The notes beneath the pieces were generated by a model, which was not told the DNA's origin, made no database searches, and was given only the letters and a program-made list of their open reading frames with translations. Below are positions 59,700 through 64,000 of a stretch of DNA of 64,000 bases, in pieces. The stretch is from Orientallactaga sibirica (Eukaryota; Chordata; Mammalia; Rodentia; Dipodidae), in the NCBI GenBank assembly GCA_036365145.1, contig JAEOAD010000004.1, positions 49,754,001-49,818,000 of the forward strand, in the 5' to 3' direction. Each line of letters starts with the position of its first letter. Positions within the stretch are counted from its first letter, which is position 1. The position numbers and the translations under genes are program-made.

Positions 59700-59856
59700 A
59701 GCCGGGCGTGGTGGCGCACGTCTTTAATCCCAGCACTCGGGAGGCAGAGGTAGGAGGATCGCCATGAGTTTGAGGCTACCCTGAGACTACATAGTTAATT
59801 CCAGGTCAGCCTGGGCCAGAGTGAAACCCTACCTTGAAAAACAAAAAAAAAAAAAA
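59700..59856 (+). mobile_element. Full-length B1 SINE with TSD
   Basis: Begins 'gccgggcgtggtggcgcacg' (7SL-derived head with box A), then 'tttaatcccagcactcggg', 'ggatcgccatgagtttgagg' (box B region), 'aattccaggtcagcctgggc' and 'cctaccttgaaaaac' plus an A tail. Duplication aaaaatttccacaatga (59683-59699) versus aaaaatctccacaatgga (59852-59869), nearly identical. CpGs are kept, so it looks young. Confidence 0.97.
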
Positions 59857-59869
59857 TCTCCACAATGGA

Positions 59870-60624
59870 TTTGGAAAAATATTAATAAAAATATTTTCTC
59901 AATTCCATAAATATAAACAGAAAGGAGAGGAGCTAGTTTTAATGAATTTTTTCATGGAGAATAAATAATAGAATACTAATATGAATAAAAAGTCTAAGAT
60001 CATATAGGGAGTGGCTCTATGTTTAAATGTCACATATTTCTCAGATTCCTTAAAATGAATGATTGACATTTATAGGCAATATATTATATTGATGGACCTG
60101 CCAGGTAGCTAAACATAAGACACACGTGTATCTTTACCAGCTACTGATCATAGTCTGCTTTTTAAGTTTAGGATCACTGCCTACCTCATGAAATCCCAAG
60201 TCCTCCCAGCCTTCACTTTCTGTCTGGAGTAATGCTAGTCCCATTTCCACTGTAATGATCCAGTTCAGCCAAACTACTCTTCATTTTGAGACAAACTGCA
60301 GCATTCAACTTAATTTTGGAGCTTCCTCCACCTTCAGAACACTTTTAAAATGTTACTTTCAAGGTTAAACTGGAAAAACATTATCATGATGCAGTGAGTT
60401 GAAAGAGGGAGAGTAGTGGCACCCATTCCTGTAATCTACTTTTCAGGTCACAAGACCAACTTGTTCTTTACATTCTTGTGTTTAGTGTTTATCACACAGT
60501 TTGCTTCCATTTAGCCAGCACTTATGGAGGAAATAAAACTTGAGACTGGCCATGAAGGATAGGAAGAATGAATCTATTTTAGGAAAAGAAAAGGGAGGTA
60601 GATAAGGATAGGATTTCCTAGGGG
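59870..60624. other. Unique DNA
   Basis: Around 60190-60350 an L2-like pattern ('cttcctccaccttcagaaca') is suspected but too weak to call. Confidence 0.45.
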
Positions 60625-60955
60625 CCAATGTATTGGAAATGATGCTTGATTATGATAGAGCTTAATACTAACAAAGTCTTACAACACACCCCTCCAAGGC
60701 TCAGGTAACACTGAGGAATAGGCAGCAAAATAATGTAAGAGTCACAGGATGGGAAAGTATACTCTGAGACATTGTACCCACACAGAGATTGACTGGTACA
60801 TTCATGACCCTACAGGGATGACTGGTATCTCCCCTGTGGAGGGTCTTCTGTTGCATGGGGGTCTGAAAGAAGGGACATAAGACTATAGCCCAAGAGGAAT
60901 ATAATCAGTTTGGAATGTGTTCATATATTTTAGTTCTTTAAAAAACAAAAGAGTA
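60625..60955 (+). mobile_element. L1 3' end fragment
   Basis: 'acacccctccaaggctcagg' (compare about 3671), 'gagtcacaggatgggaaag', 'ccacacagagattgactggt' and 'ccctgtggagggtcttctgt' follow the L1 3'UTR seen at 3.6-4.0 and 6.8-7.0 kb. The tail 'ctttaaaaaacaaaa' closes it. Confidence 0.7.
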
Positions 60956-61819
60956 AATAAGTTAGAACTAAACTGTGTGGGCACACCACCTAGGAGCCAA
61001 AGTCAATGATAGGCAATTGACGGATTCTGATCCAGAGAATAACAACTTGTGGCAGAATAAAGAGTAAAACCAAATAGTGTCTTTTAATGACCTGGTAAGT
61101 AGAAAAAAAAAGGGAAATGGAGAAAAAAAGAACAGACACATGGGCTTTAACAAAGAAGCACAGCTAGCTTTTAGGATACACATCTATGAAAGAGAAGAAA
61201 GTAAGGTAAGTTGGCAGTTATTCAAGGCATTAGCTATTTTAGAGAGATAATGGCACCACGACTTAATGATAAATCAAGTAAAGGGTTATGCAGAGAGGAA
61301 ATCTATGTGCAACATGTCAACCCGGGCAGAATATGCAGAATATGGTTCCAGAATGTAGATATCAAAGGAGCTGACACAAAAAGTGGTGGAAAATTCTTCA
61401 TAGCTTACACAGGTGTGACAGGTGCCAAAATGGTAGCATGTTTATAGAACAAGTAAGATAAAAAAAATTATTCCTGTATCCACATTTCATGATGTTATAA
61501 ACTGTCTACTTAAGATTTACCTAGTATGATTGGATGAACCATATTCATACTCTCTTTCATTACCACAAGAAACAAAAAATTAACATTCCATTACTCGAAG
61601 TAGAAACATTAAATTCACTTACAAAACCAGTAGAAGACATCAGCTAATCAATAAACAAAGCAGGTATCACTGAGTAACTCAGCCAGATGGTCTACAGAAA
61701 CTAGAAAGTCAAAAAATCTTACCTATTTCTATCTGAGTTTCAAATTTAATATAAAGTTTAAATTATTATTTGCCCAATATAATAGAACTTGGCAAAGGGT
61801 ACAGTAAAAAAAAAATTAT
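60956..61819. other. Unique DNA
   Basis: No gene. Frame 61211-61447 has no recognisable domain. Confidence 0.45.
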
Positions 61820-61990
61820 GCTATCCAGGTATGCTAACAAATGGCTTTAATAGCAGTATCAAGAGTCAGGAAGGTCGCCTAGTGTTCATGGACAGTATGG
61901 GCTACAGGTTGAGTTCTAAGTCAGCCTGGGTTAGTGAGACCCTGCCTCAAAAAACCAAAAACCAAAAACAAACAAACAAAAACCAAAAAA
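61820..61990 (+). mobile_element. B1-like SINE, degraded
   Basis: 'tgagttctaagtcagcctgg' and 'gttagtgagaccctgcctca' followed by an (AAACC/CAAA)n tail are the 3' half of B1. The 5' half ('aatggctttaatagcagtat') is barely recognisable. Confidence 0.75.
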
Positions 61991-62447
61991 GATCTCTTGT
62001 GATCCTTGCATTTTATATTTAGCAGGGGCGTTTTGAATGAATAAGATACCCCAAGGCCTCAGAAATATACCATACCTAACAATACTGATCGGTGTTTATA
62101 GCTAGATACAGGAAAACAGCCATTTGGCATCTGAAATAAAATAAGCTGAAGAGCTGTGAAGCAGGAAGTCTCAGATCACTGTACTAGCAGTGAGTCCTGA
62201 ATTTATTGGCTACTACTCAACAAATTGTTGACTCTATTTAAATCTTAAAATTCACCATATCACAAGCTTAAATCATCAACTTTAAATAAAACTGTAGGAA
62301 TGCTTCTTAGTCATTCTAGAAAACCATTTTCTTTCCCACTTGAGAGAGAAAATAAAAGAGGAAAAAATATTTTTACTGTACCACAATCCCCATTACTCCA
62401 AAAACTAAACCCATTTGTCAGAGTTTGGCTGTGATTCAATGTATCAG
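61991..62447. other. Unique AT-rich DNA
   Basis: Nothing recognised. Confidence 0.5.
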
Positions 62448-62621
62448 GCTGGGAATGTGGTGCAGCATTTAAAGGCACTTGCATGCAAAGCCTGATGGCC
62501 TGGGTTCAGTTCCCCAGTACTCACATAAAGCAAGATTCACAAAGTGGTGCATGCATCTGATGTTGATTTGCAGTGGCAAGGGACCCTGGTGTGCCTATTC
62601 CTTTTTTCTTCTCTTTCTTTC

Positions 62622-62656
<35 letters not shown>

Positions 62657-62705
62657 CTCTTTTTCTTTTCTTTATTTTTCTTTATAATAAATAAATAATA
62701 TTTTT
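62448..62705 (+). mobile_element. B2-like SINE with (CTTT)n
   Basis: Head 'ggctgggaatgtggtgcagc', 'ggcctgggttcagttcccca' (box B), 'cataaagcaagattcacaaa' and 'ttgatttgcagtggcaaggg', then a (CTTT)n expansion at about 62605-62680 and an (AATA)n end. Here the usual CT run has become a tetranucleotide array. Confidence 0.9.
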
Positions 62706-63162
62706 TCAAAGACTGAATATATCGGGGCAAATTAGATATACATAGAAATAACAGAAGAAGTCTTTAAGTTTGACAGCCCTTCACTCATTTCTCTACACAA
62801 CATTTAAAACCTTTATTATCAATCGTGGATAATACCTTAATACACAAAGCCCATGAGGTTTACTCTTTACACATAAGAGCATTAAGACTATTTTGTGGTT
62901 ATCCTAGTATATGGCAAAAGTCCCCTTTCAGCCTGTTCTCCTTTTTGGGACTTGTGGGTAGCCCATCACTTCCACCATCCTTCCTGACTCTCTTTTCTGA
63001 GTCTTTATCACTGATGGCTATCCTTCCCTTTGTTCTTGTTCTTCACAGCATTCCCAGATATCTTGACAAGCACACTTGCAATATACTCACATAGACACAA
63101 TCTACATACAGATATGTCTATGCCACAGCAATTATGTACTTCCTAAATTCATACCAATGGAT
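62706..63162. other. Unique DNA
   Basis: Frame 62825-63094 (+, 89 codons) has no recognisable domain. Confidence 0.45.
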
Positions 63163-63173
63163 TTTACAATTTT

Positions 63174-63210
63174 CTTGTTTTTATTTATTTATTTATTTGA
63201 CAGAGAGAAA

Positions 63211-63244
<34 letters not shown>

Positions 63245-63375
63245 CACGCCAGGGCCTTTGGCCACTGCAACCAACTCCAGATGCTTACCTGGCTAAAGTG
63301 GGTCCTGGGGAGCTGAACCTGGGTCCTTTGGCTTTGCAGGCAAATGCCTTAAGTGCTATGCCATCCCTCCAGCCC
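63174..63375 (-). mobile_element. B2-like SINE with 11-bp TSD
   Basis: Reverse complement of the common subfamily: (TTTA)n tail, (GA)n run, 'cgccagggcctttggccact', 'ctggctaaagtgggtcctgg' and 'gctgaacctgggtcctttgg', ending 'gccatccctccagccc'. Duplication tttacaatttt at 63163-63173 and 63376-63386. The 132-codon frame at 63076-63474 crosses it. Confidence 0.95.
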
Positions 63376-63386
63376 TTTACAATTTT

Positions 63387-64000
63387 GTTAAAGCCTCATT
63401 TCACAGAATTGGAAAGCCAGTGCAAGAGAAATATAGATCCTATTCCTCACAGTTTCAGTCCCATTGACTTTTAACTTATTTTCTTTTACAAGCATGTTGC
63501 TCATTACATGTATGATGATTTCAAATTAAACTTATCATAGAACACTGAATCAGGCTCCCTTCTTAAACATTCCTTACACATACTTATGTGCTTTATTTAA
63601 TTTTTCACAGTTAATTTCTTTTCATAGAGCCCAACTCTGTGTGTTTTTTTTTTTTCAGGCAGAGTTGTGTTTTATTTTTGTGCCATAAATAGATTAATAC
63701 GCAAGTGTAAAGTGTTGTTTTTATTGCGATGAGAGATACTTACCTTTGTTGTGGAATAAAACATGAATAACATCTAAACCTTATACATCATGAATATACC
63801 GTAACAAAACCCATAAAAATACTTTGAATAAGACAATAACATAAAAGGTTTCAAGAGATAGTGAGGTTGAATGTCACATGAAGGCAGCCAATTGTTGAAA
63901 CACAGATAAGAGCTATTCCAGGATGAAACTCATATACAATTCAAACATTGCCAAGAATAGAAAACATGCCTACTAGGCTCAAATGGGAGCATGTCTAGAG
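63387..64000. other. Unique AT-rich DNA to window end
   Basis: No gene or recognised repeat. A T run lies at 63643-63655. Confidence 0.5.

Noticed and set aside
63076..63474. 132-codon plus-strand frame
   Set aside because: The middle is the reverse complement of a B2-like SINE, including its GA run.

Overview
The window reads as non-coding rodent nuclear DNA: an intergenic or deep-intronic stretch with no protein-coding gene, exon or structural RNA gene that I can support. It is AT-rich. All open frames are short, and the longest ones lie over L1 3' regions, SINEs, LTRs or simple repeats. The repeat content identifies the host group. Many copies belong to a tRNA-derived B2-like SINE with box-A/box-B promoter remnants, a CT-rich tail and an (AAATA)n end. 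There are also B1, B4 and ID-like SINEs, MaLR LTRs of the ORR1/MT type and rodent-style L1 3' regions. From memory, the B2-like and B1 variants most resemble those of jerboas (Dipodoidea, e.g. Jaculus). That assignment is an inference.

Layout. 0-5 kb: mostly unique AT-rich DNA, a target-duplicated poly(T) insertion (458-515) and an L1 3' end (about 2.81-4.01 kb). 4.9-7.7 kb: a B2-like SINE with a perfect duplication, an L1 3' half and an old MaLR LTR. 7.7-13.4 kb: mostly unique, with a MIR, an exact-period 60-bp tandem duplication (10681-10800) and a URR1-like repeat. 13.4-22.8 kb: dense B1/B4/B2/ID SINEs, a solo MaLR LTR and an L1 tail. 23.5-28.2 kb: an MLT1-type LTR split by a SINE, more SINEs and an old L1 5'-region fragment. 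29.9-32.6 kb: a nested stack of an L1-type 3'UTR, a two-LTR MaLR provirus and a B2-like SINE. 32.7-35 kb: a compound microsatellite, a near-perfect palindrome, and a SINE plus L1 composite bounded by one duplication and broken by a solo LTR. 35.7-47.6 kb: MER5A-type DNA transposons, MIR, B4 and B2-like SINEs and L1 pieces in both orientations, including one of only about 108 bp. 47.6-54.5 kb: mostly unique, with a solo MaLR LTR carrying a 5-bp duplication. 54.5-64 kb: MER5A, a truncated MaLR, a (GAAA)/(GGAA) array, B2-like and B1 SINEs and two L1-type 3' fragments.

No genes act together here. The value of the window is its record of insertions: target-site duplications, nesting order and chimeric junctions. 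I found no undescribed coding system. The best leads are the SINE-L1 composite (33106-34940), the poly(T)-only insertion (458-515), the palindrome at 32906-32950 and the nested stack at 30.1-32.6 kb. Repeat names come from recognising consensus patterns by eye, so boundaries are usually good to about 10-20 bp except where a target duplication fixes them.
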